In this document: positions 26,511 through 34,018 of the stretch, piece by piece | Numbering within the stretch: the first letter of the stretch is position 1 | Layout of the letters: every line of letters begins with the position of its first letter | Source: Xanthomonas sp. AM6 | GTDB taxonomy: Bacteria > Pseudomonadota > Gammaproteobacteria > Xanthomonadales > Xanthomonadaceae | Direction: 5' to 3' | NCBI RefSeq assembly: GCF_025665335.1 | Contig: NZ_CP106869.1 | Location: forward strand, 1,390,501 to 1,454,500 | Length of the DNA: 64,000 bases | The notes under the pieces: generated by a model | What the model saw: the letters and a program-made list of their open reading frames with translations, nothing else | Databases searched by the model: none | Told to the model about the DNA's origin: nothing | Position numbers and translations under genes: made by a program

Positions 26511-27377
26511 ATGCGCACCACGACCTACAAGCATCGCCCAAGACCGAAATTTCTTCAGGACTGTTTCTATTGGAAACAGCGCGGGTACCACTATTCCAGC
26601 GCCGCGCCTGAGGAAATACTGTCGCCTGATGGATGCGCGAGTGACGATCCCTGGATCGCGCTTGCTTCGATCATCGAATGCGCGAAGCAGGGGGATTACA
26701 GCCATATATCCCAGCTGAGAAAGTGGATAGTGGACAAGGATAACGATCCGACACTGGTGTCGGCCTGCCTGGGTCTGACTGCCGATGCAGGGCTTGATGC
26801 GGACCTGGAGTTCCTTGCCGAACTCATGATCGACGGGCCCCGCTATCTGCGCGTCGAGGCGAGCCTGGCGGCGCAATGGTCGGGGGTGCTTTGGCTGATT
26901 CCCTACATGGTCGAAGCCTGGTGTTCGCTTGACCGGCGCGCCGACCGGGATGCCGTCGAGGCAAACATCTCCAACCTGCTCGATGCCCGTGAAGGCGAGC
27001 CCGCGTTCTTCGATACCGGTCTGGGCAAGGCCGACTACAGGCGGGCGGTCGAGGCGCGGCTCGCCGAGTTGAGCGATACCCATGGCAGCGACCGAGTCGC
27101 GGTCCTGGCAGGCGAGCCCGTCGATATGGACAAGCAGGTCTGGCTGATGAGAAAGGCGCTTGTACCTAGAGGCACCGACGAGTGGATCGATTGGAGCGAC
27201 TTCCTGCTCTGGCGGCGCAAATTCGAGGTGTACTCGGGCGTCGACTGTTCGGGGTTCTACGGGAAAAACGCCGAGTTTCTGCCGCACAACGCGGCCGCCA
27301 TCCTGGACAAGTACATGTCCTCGCCCCTGCGTTTCGATGTTGGGAAGCGCTACTTCTTTGGGAACCTTGTTCAATAG
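26511..27377 (+). CDS. Hypothetical protein
   Basis: This 288-residue soluble protein starts at ATG 26511 (MRTTTYKHRPRPKFLQDC); an in-frame ATG at 26454 would add 19 residues but begins inside the nixL remnant. Helical Leu/Ala-rich segments (IISQ-like repeats, LGLTADAGLDADLEFLAEL) suggest a HEAT-like fold. No family is recognised. It is the only plus-strand gene between the oxidoreductase and the RHS-side region, and starts just beyond the decayed nixL fragment. The 211 bases after it contain the perfect palindrome GTGTGTGGCCACACAC (27545-27560) and no gene. Confidence 0.65.
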   Translation: MRTTTYKHRPRPKFLQDCFYWKQRGYHYSSAAPEEILSPDGCASDDPWIALASIIECAKQGDYSHISQLRKWIVDKDNDPTLVSACLGLTADAGLDADLEFLAELMIDGPRYLRVEASLAAQWSGVLWLIPYMVEAWCSLDRRADRDAVEANISNLLDAREGEPAFFDTGLGKADYRRAVEARLAELSDTHGSDRVAVLAGEPVDMDKQVWLMRKALVPRGTDEWIDWSDFLLWRRKFEVYSGVDCSGFYGKNAEFLPHNAAAILDKYMSSPLRFDVGKRYFFGNLVQ

Positions 27378-27588
27378 CAGGCAGCAAGCGCTCTGGATGC
27401 CTACCGCCGCTGGGTGCCCTGCAGTGGGCACACCTGTCCAAGTGAGTGGAGGAGCATGACGATTCCAGCGACCGGCTTAGAGGCGGCAGAGCGCATCGTG
27501 TGCAGCCTGGCGCTGCCTCTCGAAAAGCCGGCATCTGCTGGGGGTGTGTGGCCACACACAACGGGTGCCCCGGCGGGCGCCGGGCGAT

Positions 27589-27939
27589 TCAGCCCTTGCC
27601 GGCCGCCGTGACGACCAATTCGCCATCGCGCACGGTGATGCGCAGCGTGCTGCCGATGGTGAAGCCCAGTTCCTCCATCCAGCGACCGCCCAGGCGCAGC
27701 GCCGGCGTGCGCTCGCCGTTGGCGGCGTGGCCGCAGCCGACGGTGCACTGCTGCGGCGGGCGTGGGTGGCGGGGCGCGCGCGAGGCGCGGGCACGATCGG
27801 CGGCATCGGCGGCGGCGACCTGTTCGGGCGTCAGCATGGGGATGAGCGTCGATTCGGCGATCGTCCACTGCGGGCAGTGGCGATGCTTGTGCGACTTGCG
27901 CTTGCGGGGAGCGGCGGGGCGGGATGACGGTTGACGCAT
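27589..27939 (-). CDS. SymE-like toxin family protein
   Basis: This 116-residue protein has a C-terminal domain matching SymE (TPALRLGGRWMEELGFTIGS, then ITVRDGELVVT), a toxin with an AbrB-related fold that in E. coli associates with ribosomes and cleaves RNA. A basic N-terminus (RKRKSHKHRH) and a Cys pair (CTVGCG) are extra. The start has a strong AGGAGG 7 bases upstream. E. coli symE is repressed by an antisense RNA. Here the leader instead carries a C4-type antisense arrangement. No separate antitoxin gene is present. Confidence 0.78.
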   Translation of the reverse strand: MRQPSSRPAAPRKRKSHKHRHCPQWTIAESTLIPMLTPEQVAAADAADRARASRAPRHPRPPQQCTVGCGHAANGERTPALRLGGRWMEELGFTIGSTLRITVRDGELVVTAAGKG

Positions 27940-27984
27940 GGCACAGCCTCCTTGGCAGACAGAAGCCCGCGCCGAACGGCGACG

Positions 27985-28155
27985 GGATGTCGGGAGGTTA
28001 GAAACCGCACAGAGCCGGCGGGCTTATTTCCCCGAAGGGTGTTGTATTCACCGCCCTCCCGACGCAGACAGCGCGTCGGAGTGAGCCTGCGGACAGGCAC
28101 AAAAAACCCACCGGTTTGACGGAGGTGGGTGCCGCTCTGTGAGGAGTTTCTACGC
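27985..28155 (-). ncRNA. C4-antisense-like structured RNA in the symE leader
   Basis: On the minus strand, block a (28150-28133, GAAACTCCTCACAGAGC) is complementary to a' (28016-28001, GCTCTGTGCGGTTTC). Block b (28063-28055, GTCGGGAGG) is complementary to b' (27997-27989, CCTCCCGAC). b' lies just upstream of the symE ribosome binding site region. A strong hairpin CACCC-ACC...GGTGGGTTTTTT lies between. This a-b-a'-b' order is how phage C4 antisense RNA pairs with its target. The assignment to that family is from memory of its organisation, not a search. Confidence 0.6.
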
Positions 28156-28234
28156 TCCTTGGAGGGGATGTTGCTACTGGTTTTTGAGGATGTCAAATGG
28201 TTTTTGGCCGTAAAAACCAAGATGGGCTTTTAAG

Positions 28235-28296
28235 TGAACCTGATCCCGTTATCCTTTGCGCAACGAAGTGGCTTCGGCTTGAACGCATTGTTAGGC
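28235..28296 (-). repeat. Degenerate attC at the left edge of the cassette array
   Basis: The core box GTTAGGC (28290-28296) and the arm GGCTTCGGCTTGAACGCATT are clear; the left half is eroded (CGTTATCC). The stop codon of the 28291-28956 gene lies inside the core box. Confidence 0.65.
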
Positions 28297-28956
28297 GCGC
28301 CTGTCGCCAACGTTGTAAGGCTTAAGCAAGAGCTTGCCATCCGCAACATCTTGAGCGAATTGCTCTGCAATCTGTTCCGCTCTAGCCTCTAGTTGAGCAG
28401 CCATCGCCGCTAAGTACTTGACATGCCCCTCGAGCTTCTTCAGCTCTTCACGAACGTTAGATATAGGCATAAGTCCGTACTGCACGTTCGGCTCATCGGT
28501 CTCCTCAAACTTCATTGCGTCTGTCGGGATCTTTTGATTGCCCAGGCTCGCTGTGAAAAAAATCAAGGCGTCATGACCAGGAACCCGCCGACCGGCCCAG
28601 TGCGCGAACATATGGCGGAGGTGGCGATGCTGCATCAGGATCTCTGCAGCCTTCCGGATACCCTCCGCCAAATCAAGATTCCAAATGCAGGTCTCAGCGC
28701 AGGCCATGAGATGATCCAGCGCGTCTTTGTCATTAAGCTTTAGCGCAAACTCGGTCGGCGCGCCCTTCCTGATGTGAGTGAGGTGGTTGATCACTCGCCG
28801 CGACTCAAGGTCGGCGAAGCAGTACGTCTGAACAAATCTCCCGATCAACTCGTAGTCTTGAGCTGAGAGTGGGTGAGAGTCATTTATTACATGACTTAGA
28901 GACATTCTCGCTTTGAGCAAATCGTCTGTCCCAAGGTCGGCCCGAGTCAGCGCCAT
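28291..28956 (-). CDS. Hypothetical cassette protein
   Basis: This is a 221-residue soluble protein. ATG 28956 was preferred because GGGAG lies 8 bases upstream; an ATG five codons earlier lacks a binding site. A mainly helical composition with a C-terminal predicted coiled coil (ELKKLEGHVKYLAAMAAQLE) is visible. A central LMQHRHLRHMFAHWAGRRV segment may be a nucleic-acid or metal site. No family is recognised. Its stop codon TAA is part of the downstream attC box, the normal tight packing of integron cassettes. Confidence 0.75.
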   Translation of the reverse strand: MALTRADLGTDDLLKARMSLSHVINDSHPLSAQDYELIGRFVQTYCFADLESRRVINHLTHIRKGAPTEFALKLNDKDALDHLMACAETCIWNLDLAEGIRKAAEILMQHRHLRHMFAHWAGRRVPGHDALIFFTASLGNQKIPTDAMKFEETDEPNVQYGLMPISNVREELKKLEGHVKYLAAMAAQLEARAEQIAEQFAQDVADGKLLLKPYNVGDRRA

Positions 28957-28998
28957 TGTGTCGGCTCCCATTTCAGGCTTGCCATGACGGCCCCCAGC

Positions 28999-29058
28999 GC
29001 CTATCGCTTGAATTAAGCCGACCCGCGAAGCGGGTTCGGCTTGAATGAATTGTTAGAC
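28999..29058 (-). repeat. attC site
   Basis: Terminal boxes are GCCTATC (one change) and GTTAGAC. The arms TTGAATTAAGCCGACCCGC and GCGGGTTCGGCTTGAATGAA are nearly self-complementary, as in the other sites of this array. Confidence 0.85.
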
Positions 29059-29064
29059 AGGAGC

Positions 29065-29727
29065 TTAATCATCTAGCCCTAGGAGCTTTTGAGCGGCTTT
29101 CGCGATAATTTGGCGACTCTCTTTTGACGTACCAACTTTGCTTACGGCTAGCCAGAGCTTGTTGCCAGCAGTCTTGTACCAGGTGCCCCTTGGATATCCG
29201 CTCAAATTTGCCTTGATGGCAGTTATTTCTTGGTTTAACCGATTTACCTCTTGCTGTGTTAGTTCATGCCTCTCCTGCATCTCATGGAACTTTGTCATTA
29301 GGTCATCAAGCTTGCCCCTCAGCTCGTCAGCCTCCTCTTGACTGAACTGTTCTTGAGGGTTTTCGACGTGTTCCTTGACGTGCCTTTCGATTGTCTCCCG
29401 TAGCTCATCGAGCTCGGAGTAAACGGGGATAGTTGTACGCAACTCGTCCCGAATATTTCTAGCCCAGTTCAGGACTTTTTCCGGTGCCTCTGACGGATTT
29501 TCGACGCGTACGTACTCTTGGGTTTCATGCTCGCCCGGTGCCGCTAGAACCATGTAGCTGTCGGAGCCGGACTTGTTAAGGACAAACGTGTACGCGGAAT
29601 TGTGTCTGAAAGTGATCTTGAGCAGCGAATCGCGGCCGTCAGTCACTACGTGAAAGTCGGCAGGAGAAAATGGCGATCTCTCGATCGCACTCCAGACACC
29701 TGCGATAACAGAATTTCTCAGTGGCAA
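29065..29727 (-). CDS. Hypothetical coiled-coil cassette protein
   Basis: This 220-residue protein starts at TTG 29727 with GGGGAG 8 bases upstream. The N-terminal about 90 residues form a globular domain (VVTDGRDSLLKITFRHNS, YTFVLNK). A long charged coiled coil spans about residues 95-170 (ELRGKLDDLMTKFHEMQERH). The C-terminal segment has GTWYKTAGNKLWLAVSKVG and a Lys/Ala helix. No enzyme motif is visible. It occupies one complete cassette between attC sites. Confidence 0.78.
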   Translation of the reverse strand: MPLRNSVIAGVWSAIERSPFSPADFHVVTDGRDSLLKITFRHNSAYTFVLNKSGSDSYMVLAAPGEHETQEYVRVENPSEAPEKVLNWARNIRDELRTTIPVYSELDELRETIERHVKEHVENPQEQFSQEEADELRGKLDDLMTKFHEMQERHELTQQEVNRLNQEITAIKANLSGYPRGTWYKTAGNKLWLAVSKVGTSKESRQIIAKAAQKLLGLDD

Positions 29728-29742
29728 AGTTGTCTCTCCCCT

Positions 29743-29801
29743 GTCTAATGCCTGAGTTAAGCCGCGCCGCGAGGCGGCGTCGGCTTGGGCGAATTTTAGG
29801 C
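29743..29801 (-). repeat. attC site
   Basis: The boxes are GTCTAAT and TTTAGGC, each with one change from the consensus. The arms GAGTTAAGCCGCGCCGCG and CGGCGTCGGCTTGGGCGAA are intact. The YcxB-like gene ends inside the right box. Confidence 0.8.
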
Positions 29802-30272
29802 CGCTGCTGACCTGATGTACGACTCAACCATATTCTGGAACGCCGCGCGATCACTCGGCGATACGAACGCACGGTTAGGAACAACATGCGCCAAGCCGGC
29901 CGACACGTAGATAGCGAAAAACCCCGGACGCTTCACCGCCAACCGTACGCCGCGCCAGTAGAACTCCGACCTATTGAATGCGGTTTCCTCCAGCAATCCG
30001 TTCTCCCGAAGCTCCAGTGTGTGTTTGGTGAGAACCGTCGGATCACTCCGGCCGCCAACATAAAAAGCGAGAAACAGCGCTTGAAGCAGCCACAGAATGC
30101 TGTGCGCCAACACGGCAAGTAATACTGCAGCAACCAAACCGCTTGCTATGACTGAGTAGCCAATCAGTGCGGCAAACAAAAGGAAGACGAGCTGAAACCC
30201 GGGCGACAGGAACTGGTGCATGAGGTTGAACACAACCAGATCAGATCGACGTGTGACGTACGAGACGCGCAT
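29796..30272 (-). CDS. YcxB-like membrane protein (cassette gene)
   Basis: This 158-residue protein has two adjacent transmembrane helices (about residues 24-71: LVFLLFAALIGYSVIASG and AVLAHSILWLLQALFLAF). A cytoplasmic YcxB-type domain follows (LELRENGLLEETAFNRSEFY, FAIYVSAGLAHVVPNRAF). The YcxB family is widespread but of unknown function. The ATG follows the upstream attC core by 13 bases, and the stop TAA lies in the downstream attC. It is a full integron cassette. Confidence 0.82.
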   Translation of the reverse strand: MRVSYVTRRSDLVVFNLMHQFLSPGFQLVFLLFAALIGYSVIASGLVAAVLLAVLAHSILWLLQALFLAFYVGGRSDPTVLTKHTLELRENGLLEETAFNRSEFYWRGVRLAVKRPGFFAIYVSAGLAHVVPNRAFVSPSDRAAFQNMVESYIRSAAA

Positions 30273-30285
30273 GACTGTCCTAGCG

Positions 30286-30376
30286 GCCTAACAGCTGAAT
30301 TAAACCGACCCGCCCGACGAATTCCAGTTTTGGCGTGGAGCCACGAAGAGGGCTCGGCTTGAATGAATTGTTAGGC
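30286..30376 (-). repeat. attC site, long form (91 bp)
   Basis: Perfect boxes GCCTAAC (30286-30292) and GTTAGGC (30370-30376) flank arms GCTGAATTAAACCGACCCGC and GGGCTCGGCTTGAATGAATT. The central loop is about 30 bases longer than in its neighbours. Confidence 0.88.
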
Positions 30377-30589
30377 CGACGACGTAGGTGGCCGGAGTAG
30401 CGATTGAATGTACAGCGAACTAGAACCATCCCAGCCGCAAATGACGCATTGCCCCGAGATGAACTCATGTGAGCACTTGGTAGTGCCATAAAGGACATGA
30501 GCGCACTCTGGGCAAAGTGATGACATGCTTGAGGCAGCGGTGACATATGGACTCTGGCATTCATCGCATTCCTTCGAACCTCTGTCCAT
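30371..30589 (-). CDS. Small zinc-ribbon cassette protein
   Basis: This 72-residue protein has Cys pairs CDEC (residues 8-11), CPEC (27-30) and CVIC (near 48-51). A further Cys-His (TKCSHEF) gives enough ligands for one or two zinc ribbons. It starts 5 bases after the attC core and ends within the next attC box, so the cassette holds only this gene. The Gly-Trp-Asp after the last pair (CGWDG) resembles small Zn-ribbon proteins that bind nucleic acid or partner proteins. The function is unknown. Confidence 0.78.
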   Translation of the reverse strand: MDRGSKECDECQSPYVTAASSMSSLCPECAHVLYGTTKCSHEFISGQCVICGWDGSSSLYIQSLLRPPTSSA

Positions 30590-30593
30590 TGTT

Positions 30594-30653
30594 GCCTAAC
30601 ACCTGGATTAAGCCGCGCCGCGAAGCGGCGTCGGCTTGGACGAATTGTTAGGT
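30594..30653 (-). repeat. attC site
   Basis: Boxes GCCTAAC and GTTAGGT flank CCTGGATTAAGCCGCGCCGC and GCGGCGTCGGCTTGGACGAA, a near-perfect inverted pair. Confidence 0.9.
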
Positions 30654-31117
30654 TGGAGCTGCGGCGCCCGGGAGCCACGGAGGCCAAGCACCTCTTCCTT
30701 GTCCTGGAGCGGCCGCATAAAGACCCCAGGTTTGATGCCTTGAAAATCTGGTCCCTTCAGAAGGATCAGCCGCTGCTCGGACTCTTGGGCGTGCGCAGCC
30801 TGGATTTGGCCAAGGCTGTAATGGAGGTGAGATGCTAGTGGCACGTAGAGGACTGGCGGGACCTTCGGGGCATTTGTGACAATAACCTCGTCAACAGCGA
30901 TGCGCAGCCTGATTTGATTATTGAGTCCGGGGCCAGTTCGCGCCTCCGGGTCGCGGATTTTCCTACCGGAGCCGCTGAGCATGTCTACTCCCGTCACGCG
31001 GCCGACCAGGACGTGGTCCGCACTGGTTGCCATCTCTTCTAGCGTCGCTTCAAATGGAAATCCTGCCAGGGCAACAGCTGGTAGAAGAGCAAGGACGGTT
31101 AGCAGGATGCGACGCAT
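30608..31117 (-). CDS. Exported hypothetical cassette protein with attC-encoded tail
   Basis: This 169-residue protein has a signal peptide (ILLTVLALLPAVALAGFPFE). The mature domain (LEEMATSADHVLVGRVTGVD, RIAVDEVIVTNAPKVPPVLYV) resembles small periplasmic beta proteins but no family is recognised. The ATG follows the attC core by 11 bases, with a GGAG binding site. The frame has no stop before the attC: the last about 15 residues (NNSSKPTPLRGAA) are encoded by the attC site itself. Read-through of this kind is common in Xanthomonas cassettes. Confidence 0.8.
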   Translation of the reverse strand: MRRILLTVLALLPAVALAGFPFEATLEEMATSADHVLVGRVTGVDMLSGSGRKIRDPEARTGPGLNNQIRLRIAVDEVIVTNAPKVPPVLYVPLASHLHYSLGQIQAAHAQESEQRLILLKGPDFQGIKPGVFMRPLQDKEEVLGLRGSRAPQLQPNNSSKPTPLRGAA

Positions 31118-31128
31118 GTTTTTCTCCA

Positions 31129-31188
31129 GCCTAACACCTGAATTAAGCCGGCCTGCGAAGCGGGTTCGGCTTGAATGAATTGTTAGAT
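31129..31188 (-). repeat. attC site
   Basis: Boxes GCCTAAC (31129-31135) and GTTAGAT (31182-31188) flank ACCTGAATTAAGCCGGCC and GCGGGTTCGGCTTGAATGAA. Confidence 0.9.
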
Positions 31189-31194
31189 GCCAGC

Positions 31195-31704
31195 TCAGAC
31201 GATTGCATCGCCGCGCTGCGCGTAAAAGGTGGTCTCGCTCGGACCCAGCCCCATGAGATTGCGTGTGGCCTCAACATTGCCGCCAGTAGCGTTGACGAAG
31301 CAAACGCGCAAGCGAAACAGACACTGTTGCATGCCGAATTTTGTTAACACATCCTCATAATCCTCTCTAGAAATGGAGAATCCGACACTACGCTTTCCGT
31401 TCGGAGGAAGATGGAACAGACCTTCGACGTTGAATTTGTAGTAAGTGCCTTCGGACTGCCCGCCATAGTCAATGAATATGTTGCGGATCTCTACAGGCTT
31501 AATTCCGACGTTCACCAATTCTGCAGAGTAATGAAAAGCCTCTGGGCCGCTACCGCCTTGGATGCTTTCATTCTCCAGATGCAGGCGAGTCGCGTAGTCA
31601 TAGGTTTGATTGCTTCGAGTGCGCCAATAGCTCGCTATCGCGATCCCGGTTGAAATCACGGATAGGGACAATGATACAAGTGCGATAGCAAGCGTTGAAG
31701 TCAC
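31195..31704 (-). CDS. Membrane-anchored hypothetical protein, first cassette
   Basis: This 169-residue protein starts at GTG 31704, with GAGG 7 bases upstream. One N-terminal transmembrane helix (IALVSLSLSVISTGIAIASYW) anchors a beta-rich domain of about 140 residues (SAELVNVGIKPVEIRNIFID, KRSVGFSISREDYEDVL). The anchor topology suggests the domain faces the cytoplasm or periplasm equally well. No family is recognised. It is the rightmost and hence promoter-proximal cassette of the array. Confidence 0.75.
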   Translation of the reverse strand: MTSTLAIALVSLSLSVISTGIAIASYWRTRSNQTYDYATRLHLENESIQGGSGPEAFHYSAELVNVGIKPVEIRNIFIDYGGQSEGTYYKFNVEGLFHLPPNGKRSVGFSISREDYEDVLTKFGMQQCLFRLRVCFVNATGGNVEATRNLMGLGPSETTFYAQRGDAIV

Positions 31705-31721
31705 GACGATACCTCGCTGGC

Positions 31722-32025
31722 ATCTAACTACTATTCGGCGGCAAAATGGCGTGTAAAGCAGGTGTGTAGCGTGCCGATACAGCCGTTTTTCGTAGCAGCA
31801 CGTGTTGCAGTTTCGATCTTTCGTGGTTCGAGCCGTCGCCTAATCCTTGCGTCTAAACCCACAGCCATTCCCCAGTGCATCCCGCACAAGGCCGACGCTA
31901 TCACTTGTTGACGGCTGTCACAAGTTGGACGCCGCTCGGCGGAACCGCAGGCGGCCCTAATTTGTAGACAAGTTATTTGATCTCGCGCCTTCCAGAAGTA
32001 CTGGATGGCGCGCTCTGCAGATAAC
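31722..32025 (-). other. Start of cassette array (attI-like core), no integrase seen
   Basis: The minus strand has GTTAGAT (31728-31722) just before the first cassette gene. It is not preceded by the GGCTTAATTCAG arm found at every attC, so it may be the attI-side junction. The remaining bases to the end of nixL hold only weak open frames in both directions. None resembles an integron integrase (no tyrosine-recombinase RHRY motifs). I see no terminator for the nix operon here. Confidence 0.45.
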
Positions 32026-33873
32026 TCAATTACCCGGCGCATTCCAAACCTGCGTCTTAACCCCGCGCACGCTCGCATCCGCCGAACTATCCAAATCAAA
32101 CACAATCACGCTGTTCTCGCCCTTGCGCTGCATCGGCGCCGGGAAATACAGCGCCCGCTGCGGCCCGATCTTCCAGTGACGCCCCAGGTTGTGGCCGTTG
32201 GCCCAGGCGAAGCCTTTGCCGAACGCCTGCATGTCCAGGAAGGTGTCGGTGGGCGTGGCGATCTTGACGGTGCCGCGGTGGAAGGCGGGGCCTTCGACCT
32301 TGGCGGTGGTCCAGCTGGTGATCTTGTTCGCGTCGTCCATCGGCAGCGGGAAGGTCTGCCAGCCGGTCAGCGGCTTGCCGTCGAGCAGGACGGGGTCGAC
32401 CAGGCCGGCGCGGCCGTCGGCCAGGTGGGCGCCGTAGTTGATGCGGCCGCCGTTTTCCACCAGCACGTCGAGGGTGTGGGTGCCGGCGGGGATGTCCACG
32501 TCCACGGCCACCTGCTGCAGGCGGCGTTCGGCGCTGCCGGCGAGCTGGCGATCGACGTAGACGCGGGCGTAGTCGCGCACGTCGCCCAGGTACAGGCTGC
32601 CCTTGCGCGGGCCGGTGACGGTGGTGCGGTAGAGGATGTAGCCGTAGGCCTGGCCGTAGCGCTCCATCGGCTGCGGGCTGTCGGTGGTGGCGGCCGGTGC
32701 GGGCAGGTTGTCCCACAGCGAGGCCGATTCGCGCAGCGGGGTGGCGGGCAGTTCGGCGAAGCGGATCGGCTTGGGCAGGGCGGGTGGCTGCACGCCGGTG
32801 ACGCGGGCGATGGCGTCGCGGAACAGGACGAACTTGGGCGTGGGTCGGCCGGCTTCGTCCAGTACGGCGTCGTAGTCGTAGCTGGTGGTCTGCGGGGCGT
32901 AGTGGTCGCTGGGGTTCTTCTGGAAGTTGGCGCCGTTCATGAAGCCGAAGCTGGTGCCGCCGACGAACATGTACAGGTTGGCCGAATGGCCCTGGCGCAG
33001 GATCCATTCGAATTCGCTGGCCTGTTTGGCGCCATCGGTGGCGGCGTGTTTGGCGCCCCATTGGTCGAACCAGCCGGCCCAGTATTCGCCCACCATCTGC
33101 GGCTGGCCGGGGCGGAACTTGGCCAGGGTCTGGAAGGCGCTCTTCGCTTCGCCCGGGGCGAAGTTCACCACCGCCAGGGTGTCGGGCAGGGTGCCGTTGG
33201 CCAGCATGTCGGCGCCGTCGGAGGTGAACAGCAGCGCCTGGTCGAAGCCGGCCTTGACGAACATGGCGCGGTTGGCCTGCATGTAGGCGTGGTCGTCGTT
33301 GTAGGAGCCGTATTCGTTCTCGACCTGCACGGCGATGATGGGGCCGCCGTTGCGGTTGAGCTTCGGCTTGACCTGCGCGGCGACGGCGTCGAGGTAGGCC
33401 TGGCTGGCGGCGAGGAAGCGCGGGTCCTGGCTGCGCACGCGCATGCCCGGTTCGGCGAACAGCCAGGCGGGGTAGCCGCCGGCTTCCCATTCGGCGCAGA
33501 CGTACGGGCCCGGGCGCAGGATGACGTTGAGGCCCTGGGCGGCGGCTTCGTCGATGAAGGCGGCGACGTCGTTGTTGCCGCTGAAGTCGAACTGGGCTTG
33601 GCGCGGTTCGACCAGGTTCCAGAACACGTAGGTCTCCACGGTGTTCAGGCCCATGGCGCGCGCTTTCTGCAGGCGGTCCTTCCAGTAGGCGCGGGGGATG
33701 CGCTGGTAGTGGATGGCGCCGGAGATGATCTGGTACGGCTTGCTGTCGCGGGTGAAGTGTTCGCCTTGGGTGGCGAAGGCGGGCCAGGCGTTGGCGCCGG
33801 CCGCGTGCACGGCGGTAGCGGGCAGAGCGAACGCCAGGGCGAGGGCGAGGGCAGCGAGGGTCTTGCGTGGCAT
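32026..33873 (-). CDS. nixL: GH35 beta-galactosidase NixL
   Basis: This 615-residue exported enzyme of family GH35 removes terminal beta-galactose. The start ATG 33873 has GAGAGG 5 bases upstream and opens a signal peptide (LAALALALAFALPATAVHA). The acid/base is Glu187 in VENEYGSY and the nucleophile is Glu263 in GEYWAGW. GGYPAWLF and MFVGGTSFGFMNG are further family motifs; the C-terminal third holds beta-jelly-roll modules. It is the last gene of the nix run. The symbol follows its order in the cluster. A decayed copy of its 3' part lies at 26138-26450. Confidence 0.9.
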   Translation of the reverse strand: MPRKTLAALALALAFALPATAVHAAGANAWPAFATQGEHFTRDSKPYQIISGAIHYQRIPRAYWKDRLQKARAMGLNTVETYVFWNLVEPRQAQFDFSGNNDVAAFIDEAAAQGLNVILRPGPYVCAEWEAGGYPAWLFAEPGMRVRSQDPRFLAASQAYLDAVAAQVKPKLNRNGGPIIAVQVENEYGSYNDDHAYMQANRAMFVKAGFDQALLFTSDGADMLANGTLPDTLAVVNFAPGEAKSAFQTLAKFRPGQPQMVGEYWAGWFDQWGAKHAATDGAKQASEFEWILRQGHSANLYMFVGGTSFGFMNGANFQKNPSDHYAPQTTSYDYDAVLDEAGRPTPKFVLFRDAIARVTGVQPPALPKPIRFAELPATPLRESASLWDNLPAPAATTDSPQPMERYGQAYGYILYRTTVTGPRKGSLYLGDVRDYARVYVDRQLAGSAERRLQQVAVDVDIPAGTHTLDVLVENGGRINYGAHLADGRAGLVDPVLLDGKPLTGWQTFPLPMDDANKITSWTTAKVEGPAFHRGTVKIATPTDTFLDMQAFGKGFAWANGHNLGRHWKIGPQRALYFPAPMQRKGENSVIVFDLDSSADASVRGVKTQVWNAPGN

Positions 33874-33983
33874 GGGGGCCTCTCGAAAAGGGCAATGCGA
33901 ATTAAACACGGCGGCAGCCGGTGCGGCGCGCGCGACGCAGTTCGCCTGCATCACGCGCGCGGGGACAACGGAGCGCAGGAATC

Positions 33984-34016
33984 ACCAATCCCCATTCCCG
34001 ATTCCCCAATCCCGGC
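33984..34016. repeat. Dispersed GGGATTGGGGAATCGGG repeat
   Basis: The complement reads GCCGGGATTGGGGAATCGGG, continuing GAATGGGGATTGG. The same kind of sequence occurs at 63951-63968. Short intergenic repeats like this are scattered in Xanthomonas genomes. It lies between nixL and nixK. Confidence 0.6.
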
Positions 34017-34018
34017 TT

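Noticed and set aside
27545..27560. Perfect palindrome GTGTGTGGCCACACAC as an operator
   Set aside because: It lies between convergent gene ends with no promoter nearby; it may be part of a bidirectional terminator, but no T tract is present.
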